Shown: one piece after another, positions 42,274 to 51,628 of the stretch
Numbering within the stretch: the first letter of the stretch is position 1
Layout: every line of letters starts with the position of its first letter
Origin: Pseudomonas sp. ML96
GTDB lineage: Bacteria; Pseudomonadota; Gammaproteobacteria; Pseudomonadales; Pseudomonadaceae
Length of the DNA: 64,000 nt
Direction: 5' to 3'
Assembly: GCF_000761545.1 (NCBI RefSeq)
Contig: NZ_JPMY01000002.1
Location: 62,001-126,000, forward strand
Notes under the pieces: model-generated
The model's input: the letters and a program-made list of their open reading frames with translations, nothing else
What the model was told of the DNA's origin: nothing
Databases searched by the model: none
Program-made: the position numbers and the translations under genes

Positions 42274-42594
42274 ATCGTCCTCCTCGAGTGACTCCTGTAG
42301 AGCGGCGCTCTGGCACGCTCTGCGAGTGGGTATTCCTACTGTGCGCCTCACAAGCTGAATGAATACTGTCCAGGGTCAGCATTGGCCCCGCAAATGGCCG
42401 CCACCATTGACCCAGGTCATGCCCGCGCGCATCTCGCCGAGCCGGAAAGAATCCCGCGCTAGAGCGCGGCGCGCAGGAAAACCATAGACGACCACGGGGC
42501 GGACCACTCACGCGCGCGACCACGCCATCGCGATTGGCTCGCTGGCGCCACTCCGCTAAGCTCGGTCGATATCCCTGCAATCAAGGAAGTCTCC
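42274..42594. other. Intergenic region between the P-type ATPase and the DUF4197 gene
   Basis: This 321-base divergent gap holds no credible reading frame. It contains the ANR/FNR-like palindrome at 42407-42420 and the ribosome site of the ATPase gene at its left end. I see no strong -35/-10 pair on either strand. Confidence 0.6.
42407..42420. promoter_or_regulatory. ANR/FNR-like box
   Basis: TTGAC-CCAG-GTCAT resembles the ANR/FNR consensus TTGAT-N4-ATCAA with the common C/G variant at the inner position; only the final base departs from the symmetric form. Its centre is about 140 bases from the ATPase start codon. If used from a -41.5 position it would set a start near 42372, with a poor -10 (CAATGC). 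Oxygen-dependent control of the ATPase is an inference. Confidence 0.45.
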
Positions 42595-43272
42595 ATGTTC
42601 CGCCTAACCGCTCTCGCCGCCGGCCTGCTGCTGTCCGCCAGCGCCTTCGCCCTGTCCCTCTCCGACCTCAGCCAGACCGACGCCAGCGGCGGCCTCAAGG
42701 ACGCTCTTACCCAAGGCGCGCAGGTCGCCGTCAAGCAGCTGGGCAAGCCCGGCGGCTTCAGCAACAACGAGGAAGTGCGCATCGAGCTGCCCGGCAAGCT
42801 GGGCAAGGCTGCGCAGACCATGAAGATGATGGGCATGGGCGCCCAGGTGGAAGAGCTCGAAGAGAGCATGAACAAGGCCGCCGAGGCCGCCGTGCCGCAG
42901 GCCCAGGCGATCCTGGTGGACGCGGTGAAGAAGATGACCGTGAGCGACGCCAAGGCCATCCTCGCCGGCGGTGACGACTCCGCCACCCAGTACCTGAACA
43001 AGAGCAGCCGCGAGCAGATCCGCGCCAAGTTCCTGCCCATCGTCAAGCAGGCCACCGACAAGGTCGGCGTGGCCAAGCAGTACAACAGCTTCGCCGGCCA
43101 GGCCGCCGCTCTCGGCGTGGTCGACGCGAAGAGCGCGAATGTGGAGAACTACGTGACCGAGCAGGCGCTGGACGGCCTGTTCAAGATGATCGCCGAGCAG
43201 GAAGCGAGCATCCGCCAGAACCCGGCCGGTGCAGCGACCAGCCTGGCCAAGAAAGTCTTCGGCGCGCTGTAA
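42595..43272 (+). CDS. DUF4197 domain-containing exported protein
   Basis: A 225-residue protein with a signal peptide (MFRLTALAAGLLLSASAFA) and an almost wholly helical mature part covering the DUF4197 domain, with repeated Ala-, Lys- and Val-rich helices (GGLKDALTQGAQVAVKQLG near the start). No catalytic motif is recognisable. A caaggaagtc ribosome site precedes the ATG. The family is widespread in proteobacteria and uncharacterised; the product is probably periplasmic. Confidence 0.9.
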   Translation: MFRLTALAAGLLLSASAFALSLSDLSQTDASGGLKDALTQGAQVAVKQLGKPGGFSNNEEVRIELPGKLGKAAQTMKMMGMGAQVEELEESMNKAAEAAVPQAQAILVDAVKKMTVSDAKAILAGGDDSATQYLNKSSREQIRAKFLPIVKQATDKVGVAKQYNSFAGQAAALGVVDAKSANVENYVTEQALDGLFKMIAEQEASIRQNPAGAATSLAKKVFGAL

Positions 43273-43297
43273 GCCAGCCGCGACTACCCGCAAAAGC

Positions 43298-43325
43298 AAA
43301 AGCCCGGCAGATGCCGGGCTTTTTT
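43298..43325. terminator. Bidirectional terminator after the DUF4197 gene
   Basis: Stem aaaagcccggc (43298-43308) with gccgggctttt (43313-43323), loop AGAT, followed by T-run on the plus strand and TTTTGCTTTTG on the minus strand. It serves both DUF4197 and the convergent proC. Confidence 0.9.
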
Positions 43326-43380
43326 GTGGCCGGGCTTGTGGCCCTGCCGGGTGCCGGAGCGAGCCGGCCTAGGTTGGAAA

Positions 43381-43424
43381 CGCCACATACCGGGCGGGTA
43401 AGCCCCCTTGCGGTGTACGTGGCG
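43381..43424. repeat. Nested imperfect palindrome downstream of proC
   Basis: Outer arms cgccac (43381-43386) and gtggcg (43419-43424), with inner tac-cg / cg-gtgta and gggc / gccc complements. It lies in the gap between the terminator and the proC stop. It could be a degraded REP-type element; no second copy was found in this window. Confidence 0.35.
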
Positions 43425-43454
43425 TGGCACGTGGCGACTGCTCGCCACGGCCGG

Positions 43455-44246
43455 TCAGGCGCCCTGAGAGAGCTCCTGGGAGCGGACGAAGGCCGCTCGG
43501 GCTGCCGCATCGACCAGGTGGCGCAAGGCCTGATCCTGCTCGAAGCGGGCAATCGCAGCCGCCGTGGTGCCATTCGGCGAGGTCACGGCGGTGCGCAGTT
43601 CGACGAAGTCGGCACCCGGCTGCACTTGCAGCGAGGCCGCTCCGAACGCGGTCTGTGCGGCGAGGGCCTTGGCCAGGTCGGCCGGCAGGCCGAGGGCCAC
43701 GCCAGCCGCAGCCAGCGCCTCGCTGAACAGGTGGTAATAGGCCGGGCCACTGCCGGACAGGGCAGTCACCGCGTCCAGTTGGCCTTCCTGCTCGACCCAG
43801 TAGGCCTTGCCCACGGTTTCGAACAGATGACCGACCTGGTCACGACGCTCCGCACTCAGCTCGGCATCGGTGAACATGCCGGTGCAACCGGCGCCGACCA
43901 GCACCGGCGTGTTGGGCATCACCCGCACTACCGGGCAACGCTGGCGCAGGGCCTGGCTCAGACTCTCGCTGGTGATGCCGGCGGCGACCGAGATCACCAC
44001 GGCGTCCTGGCACAGTACATCGGGCAGCGCGGCCAGTACCTCGCAGGCATAGCCTGGCTTGGTGGCCACGATGATCAGATCGAAGGACTGCTGTGGCAGC
44101 TCTTCGATAGACGCATACAACTGGGCACTGGAGGAGAACTCCAGATAGGGGTCGACCGCGCTGATGCTGCCGACCAGATGGCCTTTCAGCCATGCCTCGC
44201 CAATGGCGCTGCCCATACGGCCGTAGCCGAGAAAGAGTGCGTTCAT
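43455..44246 (-). CDS. proC: Pyrroline-5-carboxylate reductase, paralogue
   Basis: ProC reduces pyrroline-5-carboxylate to proline with NAD(P)H. The 263-residue protein has an NAD(P)-binding FLGYGRMGSAIGEAW, the VRVMPNTPVLVGAG motif and the P5CR signature TALSGSGPAYYHLFSEALA. The start of the Rossmann motif is GYGRMG rather than the usual GAGNMA, so it may be a divergent second ProC. It lies just downstream of putA on the same strand, although PutA runs the opposite way; a biosynthetic proC is expected elsewhere in the genome. A role in P5C clearance is inference. Confidence 0.88.
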   Translation of the reverse strand: MNALFLGYGRMGSAIGEAWLKGHLVGSISAVDPYLEFSSSAQLYASIEELPQQSFDLIIVATKPGYACEVLAALPDVLCQDAVVISVAAGITSESLSQALRQRCPVVRVMPNTPVLVGAGCTGMFTDAELSAERRDQVGHLFETVGKAYWVEQEGQLDAVTALSGSGPAYYHLFSEALAAAGVALGLPADLAKALAAQTAFGAASLQVQPGADFVELRTAVTSPNGTTAAAIARFEQDQALRHLVDAAARAAFVRSQELSQGA

Positions 44247-44292
44247 ACTGCGTATGTCCCTACGTGGGCCGCCCGAACTTGGGGCGGAGGAT

Positions 44293-44362
44293 GCCGCAGA
44301 AAGCTTTCAACCAGCTTTCTGCGGCGGGATTGCTGCGGCCAGCGGAGAACTCCGCCGGCCGC
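44293..44362 (-). repeat. Two strong hairpins between putA and proC
   Basis: Hairpin A: a perfect 13-base stem (44293-44305 with 44313-44325, seven-base loop). Hairpin B: a 13-base stem (44335-44347 with 44350-44362) with one G-U pair in the minus-strand RNA. Both lie in the 122 bases after the putA stop. Neither has a T-tail, so they look more like REP-type mRNA-stabilising or attenuating structures than terminators. Confidence 0.65.
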
Positions 44363-44368
44363 GCGGGA

Positions 44369-47300
44369 TCAGCCGATGGTCATCAGGCTGGCGTTACCGC
44401 CGGCGGCCGCAGTGTTCACGCTGAGCGCGTGTTCGATCAGCAGACGCTCCAGCGGAATGTCGGTCTCACCCTTGTTCAGGCCGTGCACGCCGATGATCGC
44501 GCCCTTGCGCTGAGCTGCCTGCTGGCAGACCGCACGCAGCTGGTCGGAATCACCGTGGTACAGGATGGCGTCGAACTCGGCGTCAACCGCGGTCCAGTCG
44601 GCCACCTGGTCGATGTGCTTCTGCACCTCTTTCGGCAGCGCGGCAACCAGCTCGCGATTGGCTTGCGGCAGCAGCGCACGGCTACCCACCGCCAGGGTGG
44701 CAGCCAGTTGCGCCAGCAGGTCGCTACGCTCCTCGGCCAGGCACAGCACGCGCTCGCGCGGCAGCAGGGTATAGCTGTTGCGCTCGCCGGTCGGGCCGGT
44801 CAGCAGGTGGCTGGTGTAGCTCTGTGCCAGGCCGCTGAACTGCTCGAACAGGGCGGCGGTAGCCGGCTGCTCCTTGGCGGCCCACTCGGTGAAGGCGGCA
44901 CGCGCCTTGGCCAGTTCGGCCGGTGCGTTCAGCGCCTGTACATTGTCACCCTTGAGGTGCTGGGCCACGGCTTCCTGCGGACGGGTCGAGAGCAGGCGGT
45001 ACATGTACAGCGGGCCACCGGCCTTCGGACCGGTACCGGACAGGCCTTCGCCGCCGAACGGTTGCACGCCGACCACGGCGCCGACGATGTTGCGGTTGAC
45101 GTACAGGTTGCCGACCTTGGCGGTCTCCACCACCTGGGTGATGGTCTCGTCGATGCGGGTGTGCACGCCGAGGGTCAGGCCGTAGCCGCTGTCGTTGATC
45201 TGCTGCAGCAGGTTGCCCAGCTCTTCGCGCGGGTAACGCACCAGGTGCAGTACCGGGCCGAAGATCTCGCGCTTCATCTCATCGAAGCTTTCCAGCTCGA
45301 TCAGGGTCGGCAGCACGAAGGTGCCGCGCTTGAGCTCGTCGCCGCTGGCGCGGGCAGCCTGGAACACCTTGCGGCCCTTCTCGCGCATCTTCTCGATGTG
45401 CGCCTCGATGCCAGCCTTGGCCTCGGCGTCGATCACCGGACCGATGTCGGTGTTCAGGCGCTCCGGCGAGCCGATGCTGTATTCGGCCATGGCGCCCTTG
45501 AGCATTTCCACCACGCGGTCGGCCACGTCGTCCTGCACGCACAGTACGCGCAGGGCCGAGCAGCGCTGACCGGCGCTGTCGAAGGCGGAGCTGACTACGT
45601 CGACCACTACCTGCTCGGCCAGCGCCGAGGAGTCGACGATCATGGCGTTGAGGCCGCCGGTCTCGGCGATCAGCGGGATGGTGCGGCCCTGGGCGTCCAG
45701 GCGGCCAGCGATGTTGCGCTGGAGGATGCCGGCCACTTCGGTGGAGCCGGTGAACATCACGCCACGCACGCGCTCGTCACCCACCAGGCGGGCACCGACG
45801 GTCTCGCCACGGCCCGGCAGCAGCTGCACGGCACCGCCGGGCACGCCGGCTTCCAGCAGGATGCGCACGGCTTGCGCGGCGATCAGCGGGGTCTGCTCGG
45901 CCGGCTTGGCCAGCACGGTGTTACCGGCGGCCAGAGCGGCGGCCACCTGGCCGGTGAAGATCGCCAGCGGGAAGTTCCACGGGCTGATGCACACCACCGG
46001 ACCCAGCGGGCGGTAGCTGTCGTTGCTGAAGGTACGCGCCTGCGCCGCGTAGTAACGGAGGAAGTCCACCGCCTCGCGCACTTCGGCGATGGCGTTGGCG
46101 AAGGTCTTGCCGGACTCGCGCACCAGCAGGCCCATCAGTTGCTGGATCTCGCCGTCCATCTGGTCGGCGGCGCGGTCCAGTACGGCAGCGCGCTCGCTCG
46201 GCAGGGTCGATTGCCAGATCTGCCCGCTGGACAGGGCGCAGAGGATCGCGCTCTTCACGTCAGACTCGCTGGACTCCTGCACGTGACCGACCAGGTCACG
46301 GTGGTCGGCCGGGTTGCGCACCGGCTCGGCCGGGCCCGGGTTCGGCGTGTCGCAGCCGAGGATCGGGCCGGCGACGTAGTTGGTGTTGGTCGACGACAGC
46401 AGCGCCGAGGACAGCGAGCCCAGGCGGTGCTCGTTGGCCAGATCGATACCGCTGGAGTTCACTCGGCCTTCGCCGTACAGGTCTCGCGGCAGCGGGATGC
46501 GCGGGTGCGCCAGGCCCAGGGTGCCTTCCTGCGAAGCCATGCGCTCGACCTGCTCGACCGGGTCCAGCACCAGCTCTTTGAGCGAGATGCTGTGGTCGGC
46601 GATGCGGTTGACGAAGCTGGTGTTGGCGCCGTTTTCCAGCAGGCGGCGAACCAGGTAGGCCAGCAGCGTCTCGTGGCTGCCAACCGGAGCGTAGATACGG
46701 CACGGACGGTTGTACTTGCCGTCCTTGATCGAACCCACCACCTGCTCGTACAGCGGCTCGCCCATGCCGTGCAGGCACTGGAACTCGTACTGGCCCGGGT
46801 AGTAGTTCTGCCCGGCGATCTGGTAGATGGCCGACAGCGAGTGGGCGTTGTGGGTGGCGAACTGCGGGTAGATGGCTTCCGGCACGGCCAGCAGCTTGCG
46901 CGCGCAGGCGATGTAGGAGATGTCGGTGTACGGCTTGCGGGTGTACACCGGGTAGCCTTCCAGGCCGTCCAGCTGGGCGCGCTTGATCTCGCTGTCCCAG
47001 TAGGCGCCCTTCACCAGGCGGATCATCAGGCGGTGGCGGCTGCGCTTGGCCAGGTCGATGACGTAGTCGATCACGTACGGGCAGCGCTTCTGGTAGGCCT
47101 GGATAACGAAACCGATACCGTTCCAGCCAGCCAGTTCCGGGGCGAAGCACAGGCGCTCGAGCAGGTCGAGGGAGATTTCCAGGCGGTCGGCTTCTTCGGC
47201 GTCGATGTTCAGGCCGATGTCGTACTGCTTGGCCAGCTTGGTCAGGCCCAGCAGGATCGGGTACAGCTCGTCCATCACGCGGTCGTACTGGGCGCGGCTG

Positions 47301-48304
47301 TAGCGCGGGTGCAGCGCGGACAGCTTGATCGAGATGCCCGGACCTTCGTAGATGCCACGGCCGTGGGAGGCCTTGCCGATGGCGTGGATAGCCTGCTCGT
47401 AGGAAGCCAGGTAGCGCTTGGCGTCTTCCTCGGTCAGCGCGGCTTCGCCGAGCATGTCGTAGGAATAGCGGAAGCCCTTGCTCTCCATGCTGGTGGCGTT
47501 GGCCAGGGCCTCGCCGATGGTCTCGCCGGTGACGAACTGCTCGCCCATCAGGCGCATGGCCATGTCCACGCCCTTGCGGATCACCGGCTCGCCGCTCTTG
47601 CCGATCAGGCGGTTGAGCGAGGAAGACAGGCCGGCCTCGTTATGGGTAGCGACCAGCTTGCCGGTGATCAGCAGGCCCCAGGAAGCCGCGTTGACGAACA
47701 TCGACGGGCTCTGGCCCAGGTGCTGGCTCCAGTTGCCGTTGGCGATCTTGTCGCGGATCAGCGCGTCACGTGTGGCCTTGTCCGGGATACGCAGCAGCGC
47801 TTCGGCCAGGCACATCAGCGCCACGCCTTCCTGGGACGACAGCGAGAACTCCTGCAGCAGACCTTGCACCAGGCCCTGACGGCCACCGGCGCTCTTCTGG
47901 TTGCGCAGCTTCTCGGCAATGCCCAGGGCCATCTTGTTAGCGGACTCGCCCAGCTCCTTCGGCAGGCGGGCCTGCTCCAGCAGCATCGGCAGCGCCTCGG
48001 TCTCCGGACGACGGTAGGCGGAGGTGATGGCGGCGCGCAGCACGGACTGCGGCAGGATGCTCTCGGCGAAGTCGAGGAAGACCTGCAGGCCCTGCTCGCT
48101 CAGCTGATCGACGGATTCTTCGCCAGCCGCGGCGGCCAGGCCGGCGTGCTCGGCAGGGGTCAGGCCACCCTCGACCTGCTCCAGATAATTGAAGATCGCC
48201 TGCTTGATCAGCCAGTGCGGAGTGCGATCGATGGATTGGGCAGCTTGCTTCAGACGTTCACGGGTGGCGTCGTCGAGCTTCACGCCAAGGGTGGTGGTGG
48301 CCAT
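44369..48304 (-). CDS. putA: PutA: proline dehydrogenase / glutamate-semialdehyde dehydrogenase, trifunctional
   Basis: PutA oxidises proline to glutamate through P5C in one polypeptide and, in the long form, represses the put genes. The 1311-residue protein opens with a ribbon-helix-helix DNA-binding domain (TTLGVKLDDATRERLKQAA, 1-48), then the FAD proline dehydrogenase barrel with KGAYWDSEIKRAQ and YTRKPYTDISY (about 240-570), the aldehyde dehydrogenase domain with FTGSTEVAG and catalytic Cys915 (AGQRCSALRV), and a C-terminal extension of about 200 residues. P. aeruginosa PutA, as I recall, is shorter, while the P. putida protein has this length. Confidence 0.97.
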   Translation of the reverse strand: MATTTLGVKLDDATRERLKQAAQSIDRTPHWLIKQAIFNYLEQVEGGLTPAEHAGLAAAAGEESVDQLSEQGLQVFLDFAESILPQSVLRAAITSAYRRPETEALPMLLEQARLPKELGESANKMALGIAEKLRNQKSAGGRQGLVQGLLQEFSLSSQEGVALMCLAEALLRIPDKATRDALIRDKIANGNWSQHLGQSPSMFVNAASWGLLITGKLVATHNEAGLSSSLNRLIGKSGEPVIRKGVDMAMRLMGEQFVTGETIGEALANATSMESKGFRYSYDMLGEAALTEEDAKRYLASYEQAIHAIGKASHGRGIYEGPGISIKLSALHPRYSRAQYDRVMDELYPILLGLTKLAKQYDIGLNIDAEEADRLEISLDLLERLCFAPELAGWNGIGFVIQAYQKRCPYVIDYVIDLAKRSRHRLMIRLVKGAYWDSEIKRAQLDGLEGYPVYTRKPYTDISYIACARKLLAVPEAIYPQFATHNAHSLSAIYQIAGQNYYPGQYEFQCLHGMGEPLYEQVVGSIKDGKYNRPCRIYAPVGSHETLLAYLVRRLLENGANTSFVNRIADHSISLKELVLDPVEQVERMASQEGTLGLAHPRIPLPRDLYGEGRVNSSGIDLANEHRLGSLSSALLSSTNTNYVAGPILGCDTPNPGPAEPVRNPADHRDLVGHVQESSESDVKSAILCALSSGQIWQSTLPSERAAVLDRAADQMDGEIQQLMGLLVRESGKTFANAIAEVREAVDFLRYYAAQARTFSNDSYRPLGPVVCISPWNFPLAIFTGQVAAALAAGNTVLAKPAEQTPLIAAQAVRILLEAGVPGGAVQLLPGRGETVGARLVGDERVRGVMFTGSTEVAGILQRNIAGRLDAQGRTIPLIAETGGLNAMIVDSSALAEQVVVDVVSSAFDSAGQRCSALRVLCVQDDVADRVVEMLKGAMAEYSIGSPERLNTDIGPVIDAEAKAGIEAHIEKMREKGRKVFQAARASGDELKRGTFVLPTLIELESFDEMKREIFGPVLHLVRYPREELGNLLQQINDSGYGLTLGVHTRIDETITQVVETAKVGNLYVNRNIVGAVVGVQPFGGEGLSGTGPKAGGPLYMYRLLSTRPQEAVAQHLKGDNVQALNAPAELAKARAAFTEWAAKEQPATAALFEQFSGLAQSYTSHLLTGPTGERNSYTLLPRERVLCLAEERSDLLAQLAATLAVGSRALLPQANRELVAALPKEVQKHIDQVADWTAVDAEFDAILYHGDSDQLRAVCQQAAQRKGAIIGVHGLNKGETDIPLERLLIEHALSVNTAAAGGNASLMTIG

Positions 48305-48502
48305 TTCTTATCCTGTTTCGATTGATGCGCTGCAGCGCGTGACAGAAGAGTAAACCCCTCGCAGGAAAAGGTGCAACCAAGTGCAACCATCACTTCCGAC
48401 GAGAGGCAAGCCAGGCGCAACCAAAATCACACAGAGCCATAGATAACCTTAGCCCCCTGTCACCGGCTTGTAGCCCAACCCGATAAACGCCGGACGGAAA
48501 CA

Positions 48503-48530
48503 AAAAAGCCCAGCATCGGCCGGGCTTTTT
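48503..48530 (-). terminator. Intrinsic terminator after mexK
   Basis: Stem aaaaagccc (48503-48511) with gggcttttt (48522-48530) and a ten-base loop, T-run on the minus strand, 15 bases beyond the mexK stop. The A/T symmetry means it would also work on the plus strand. Confidence 0.8.
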
Positions 48531-48544
48531 CATTGCTCGCGGGC

Positions 48545-51500
48545 TCAGCGTGGCAGCGGCTCGCTCTCCTTGACCCGGAACCAGGCGGCGTACAGCGCCG
48601 GCAGGAACAGCAGGGTCAGCGCCGTGGCGACGATCAGGCCGCCCATGATCGCCACCGCCATCGGCCCGAAGAACACGCTGCGCGACATCGGGATCATCGC
48701 CAGTACCGCCGCCAGGGCGGTCAGCACGATGGGGCGGAAGCGCCGCACGGTGGCCTCGATGATGGCGTGCCAGCGGTCCAGGCCGGCGGCGATGTCCTGC
48801 TCGATCTGGTCGACCAGGATCACCGAGTTGCGCATGATCATGCCGGCCAGGGCGATGGTGCCGAGCATGGCGACGAAGCCGAACGGCTGCTGGAACACCA
48901 GCAGGAACAGGGTCACGCCGATCAAGCCCAGCGGCGCGGTGAGGAACACCATGGCCGCCCGCGACATGCTCTTCAGCTGCAGCATCAGCAGGGTAAGCAC
49001 CACCAGGATGAACAGCGGGATGCCGGCGTTGACCGACTTCTGCCCACGTGCCGAGTCCTCTACCGTGCCGCCGACCTCCAGCTGGTAGCCGCTAGGCAGC
49101 TCGGCGCGGATCGGCTCCAGGGTCGGCATGATCTGCTTAACCAGGCTGGCCGGCTGCTCGCCGCCATAGATGTCGCCGAGGATGGTCACGGTCGGCAGGC
49201 GGTCGCGGTGCCAGATCACGCCTTCTTCGAAGCCGTACTCCAGGGTGGCGATCTGCGACAACGCCACGCTGCGGCCGTTGCTGGTCGGCACCGCCAGGCT
49301 CGGCAGCAGCTCCAGGGCCTGACGCTCACGCACGGTGCCGCGCAGGAGGATCTCGATCAGCTCGTTGTCCTCACGGAACAGGCTGACGCTGGAGCCGGTC
49401 AGCGAGCTCTGCAGGAATTGCGACAGGTCGGCGCTGCTCACGCCCAGGGCACGAGCGCGCTCCTGGTCGATGTTCAGGTACACCACCTTGCTCGGCTCTT
49501 CCCAGTTCAGGTGGACGTTGGACACGTGCGGGTTCTCGCGCACCTTGGCCGCCACCTGACGGGCGATGTCGCGCACCTCGTCGATGTGCTCGCCGCTGAC
49601 CCGCAGCTGGATCGGGAAGCCCACGGGCGGGCCGTTCTCCAGGCGCGAGACACGGGTACGGGCGAACGGGAAGTCCTCGTTCATCACCTCGATCAGCCAG
49701 GTGCGCAGCCGCTCGCGGTCCTCGATGCTCTTGGCCAGGATGACGAACTGGGCGAAGCGGGTCGCGGCCAGCTGCTGGTCGAGCGGCAGGTAGAAGCGTG
49801 GCGAACCGTTGCCGACATAGGCGACGTAGTTGTCGATGCCCGGCTGGTCCTTGAGCTTGGCTTCCAGGCGCTTGACCTGCTCCTCGGTAGCCTTGAGCGA
49901 CGAGCCCTCGGTGAGCTTGATGTCGACCATCAGCTCCAGGCGCCCGGAGGCCGGGAAGAACTGTTGAGGCACGAAGCGGAACAGCACGATGGAGGCAACG
50001 AACAGGCCAATGGTGACCAGGATCACCGTCTTGCGCCGGCGCACGCACCACTCCACCACTTCGCGTACGGTCTGGTAGAAGGTGGTCGAGTACGGATCAT
50101 GCCCTTCCGGGTTACCGCCATGCTTCTTCGCATGCAGCTTGGCCAGGTCCGGCAGCAGGCGGTCGCCCAGGTAAGGCACGAACACCACGGCGGCGACCCA
50201 GGACACCAGCAGGGCGATGCACACCACCTGGAAGATCGAGCGGGTGTATTCGCCGGTACCGGACTGCGCAGTGGCAATCGGCAGGAAGCCGGCAGCGGTG
50301 ATCAGAGTGCCGGTAAGCATGGGGAAGGCGGTACTGGTCCAGGCGAAACTGGCCGCACGGAAGCGGTCGTAACCCTGCTCCATCTTGATCGCCATCATCT
50401 CCACCGCAATGATCGCGTCGTCCACCAGCAGGCCCAGCGCCAGCACCAGCGCGCCCAGGGAAATCTTGTGCAGGCCGATGCCGAAGTAGTACATCAGGGC
50501 GAAGGTCATCGCCAGCACCAGCGGGATGGACAGCGCCACCACCAGGCCGGTACGCAGGCCAAGGGAGAAGAAGCTGACCAGCAGCACGATCACCAGCGCC
50601 TCGACCAGTACCTGGACGAACTCGCCCACGCCGGTCTTCACCGCCGCCGGCTGATCGGACACCTTGTGCAGTTCCATGCCCACCGGCAGGATCTGCTGCA
50701 GGCGAGCGAACTCGTGCTCCAGGTTCTCGCCCAGGGTCAGGATGTCGCCGCCGGCCTTCATCGACACGGCGATGCCGATGGCATCCTGGCTCATGAAGCG
50801 CATGCGCGGTGCCTGCGGGTCGTTGAAGCCGCGATGCACCTCGGCCACGTCGCCTAGGCGGAAGGTGCGGTCGCCGACGCGGATAGGGAACTCGCGGATC
50901 TCGTCGACCGACTTGAAGCGCCCGGAGACGCGCATCTGCACGCGGTCGGTCGGCGTCTCGAAGAAGCCCGAATAGGCCACCGCGTTCTGCTCGTCCAGCG
51001 CCTGCTGCACGGCTGCCAGCGGCAGGCCGAGAGTGGCCAGCTTGACGTTGGACAGCTCGATCCAGATCTTCTCGTCTTGCAGGCCGAGCAGCTCGACCTT
51101 GCCCACGTCCTTGACCCGCTGCAATTGCAGCTGCAGGCGGTCGGCGTAGTCCTTCATCACCGCGTAGTCGAAACCTTCGCCGGTGAGTGCGTAGATATTG
51201 CCGAATGTGGTGCCGAACTCGTCGTTGAAGAACGGTCCGCGGATGCCCGGCGGTAAGGTGTGCTTGATGTCGCCGACCTTCTTGCGCACCTGGTACCAGA
51301 GCTCGGGAATATTCTTCGAGACGATGTCGTCGCGGGCCATGAAGGTGACCACCGACTCGCCCGGGCGCGAATAGGAGTTGATGAACTGGTAGTCACCAGT
51401 CTCCATCACCTTCTTCTCGATGCGCTCGGTAATCTGCCGCGAGACTTCCTCGGCGGTGGCGCCCGGCCAGTCGACACGTACCACCATGGCCTTGAAGGTG

Positions 51501-51625
51501 AAGGGCGGGTCTTCGCTCTGGCCCAGTTTGGTGTACGACAGCGCGCCGATCACCGCCAGCACCAGCATCAGGTAACGGACGATGCTGCGGTTGCGCAGCG
51601 CCCATTCGGACAGGTTGAAGGACAT
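48545..51625 (-). CDS. mexK: RND efflux pump inner-membrane protein MexK
   Basis: A 1026-residue RND transporter (MexK of P. aeruginosa is about 1025) with the HAE-type layout: first helix near residue 12-30, two large periplasmic loops (about 35-330 and 560-860), and helices 4 and 10 with the proton-relay pair D402-D403 in GLLVDDAIIAVEMM. MexJK exports triclosan and, with OprM, erythromycin and tetracycline in P. aeruginosa. It follows mexJ by three bases and the pair is divergent from mexL. No outer-membrane channel gene adjoins it, as in PAO1. Confidence 0.88.
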   Translation of the reverse strand: MSFNLSEWALRNRSIVRYLMLVLAVIGALSYTKLGQSEDPPFTFKAMVVRVDWPGATAEEVSRQITERIEKKVMETGDYQFINSYSRPGESVVTFMARDDIVSKNIPELWYQVRKKVGDIKHTLPPGIRGPFFNDEFGTTFGNIYALTGEGFDYAVMKDYADRLQLQLQRVKDVGKVELLGLQDEKIWIELSNVKLATLGLPLAAVQQALDEQNAVAYSGFFETPTDRVQMRVSGRFKSVDEIREFPIRVGDRTFRLGDVAEVHRGFNDPQAPRMRFMSQDAIGIAVSMKAGGDILTLGENLEHEFARLQQILPVGMELHKVSDQPAAVKTGVGEFVQVLVEALVIVLLVSFFSLGLRTGLVVALSIPLVLAMTFALMYYFGIGLHKISLGALVLALGLLVDDAIIAVEMMAIKMEQGYDRFRAASFAWTSTAFPMLTGTLITAAGFLPIATAQSGTGEYTRSIFQVVCIALLVSWVAAVVFVPYLGDRLLPDLAKLHAKKHGGNPEGHDPYSTTFYQTVREVVEWCVRRRKTVILVTIGLFVASIVLFRFVPQQFFPASGRLELMVDIKLTEGSSLKATEEQVKRLEAKLKDQPGIDNYVAYVGNGSPRFYLPLDQQLAATRFAQFVILAKSIEDRERLRTWLIEVMNEDFPFARTRVSRLENGPPVGFPIQLRVSGEHIDEVRDIARQVAAKVRENPHVSNVHLNWEEPSKVVYLNIDQERARALGVSSADLSQFLQSSLTGSSVSLFREDNELIEILLRGTVRERQALELLPSLAVPTSNGRSVALSQIATLEYGFEEGVIWHRDRLPTVTILGDIYGGEQPASLVKQIMPTLEPIRAELPSGYQLEVGGTVEDSARGQKSVNAGIPLFILVVLTLLMLQLKSMSRAAMVFLTAPLGLIGVTLFLLVFQQPFGFVAMLGTIALAGMIMRNSVILVDQIEQDIAAGLDRWHAIIEATVRRFRPIVLTALAAVLAMIPMSRSVFFGPMAVAIMGGLIVATALTLLFLPALYAAWFRVKESEPLPR

Positions 51626-51628
51626 GGC

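Noticed and set aside
44192..48325. Long plus-strand reading frame of 1377 codons opposite putA and its gap
   Set aside because: It is antisense to a clear PutA, rich in His, Gln and Leu, shows no recognisable domain, and runs through a non-coding gap. High-GC third positions commonly leave such open shadow frames.
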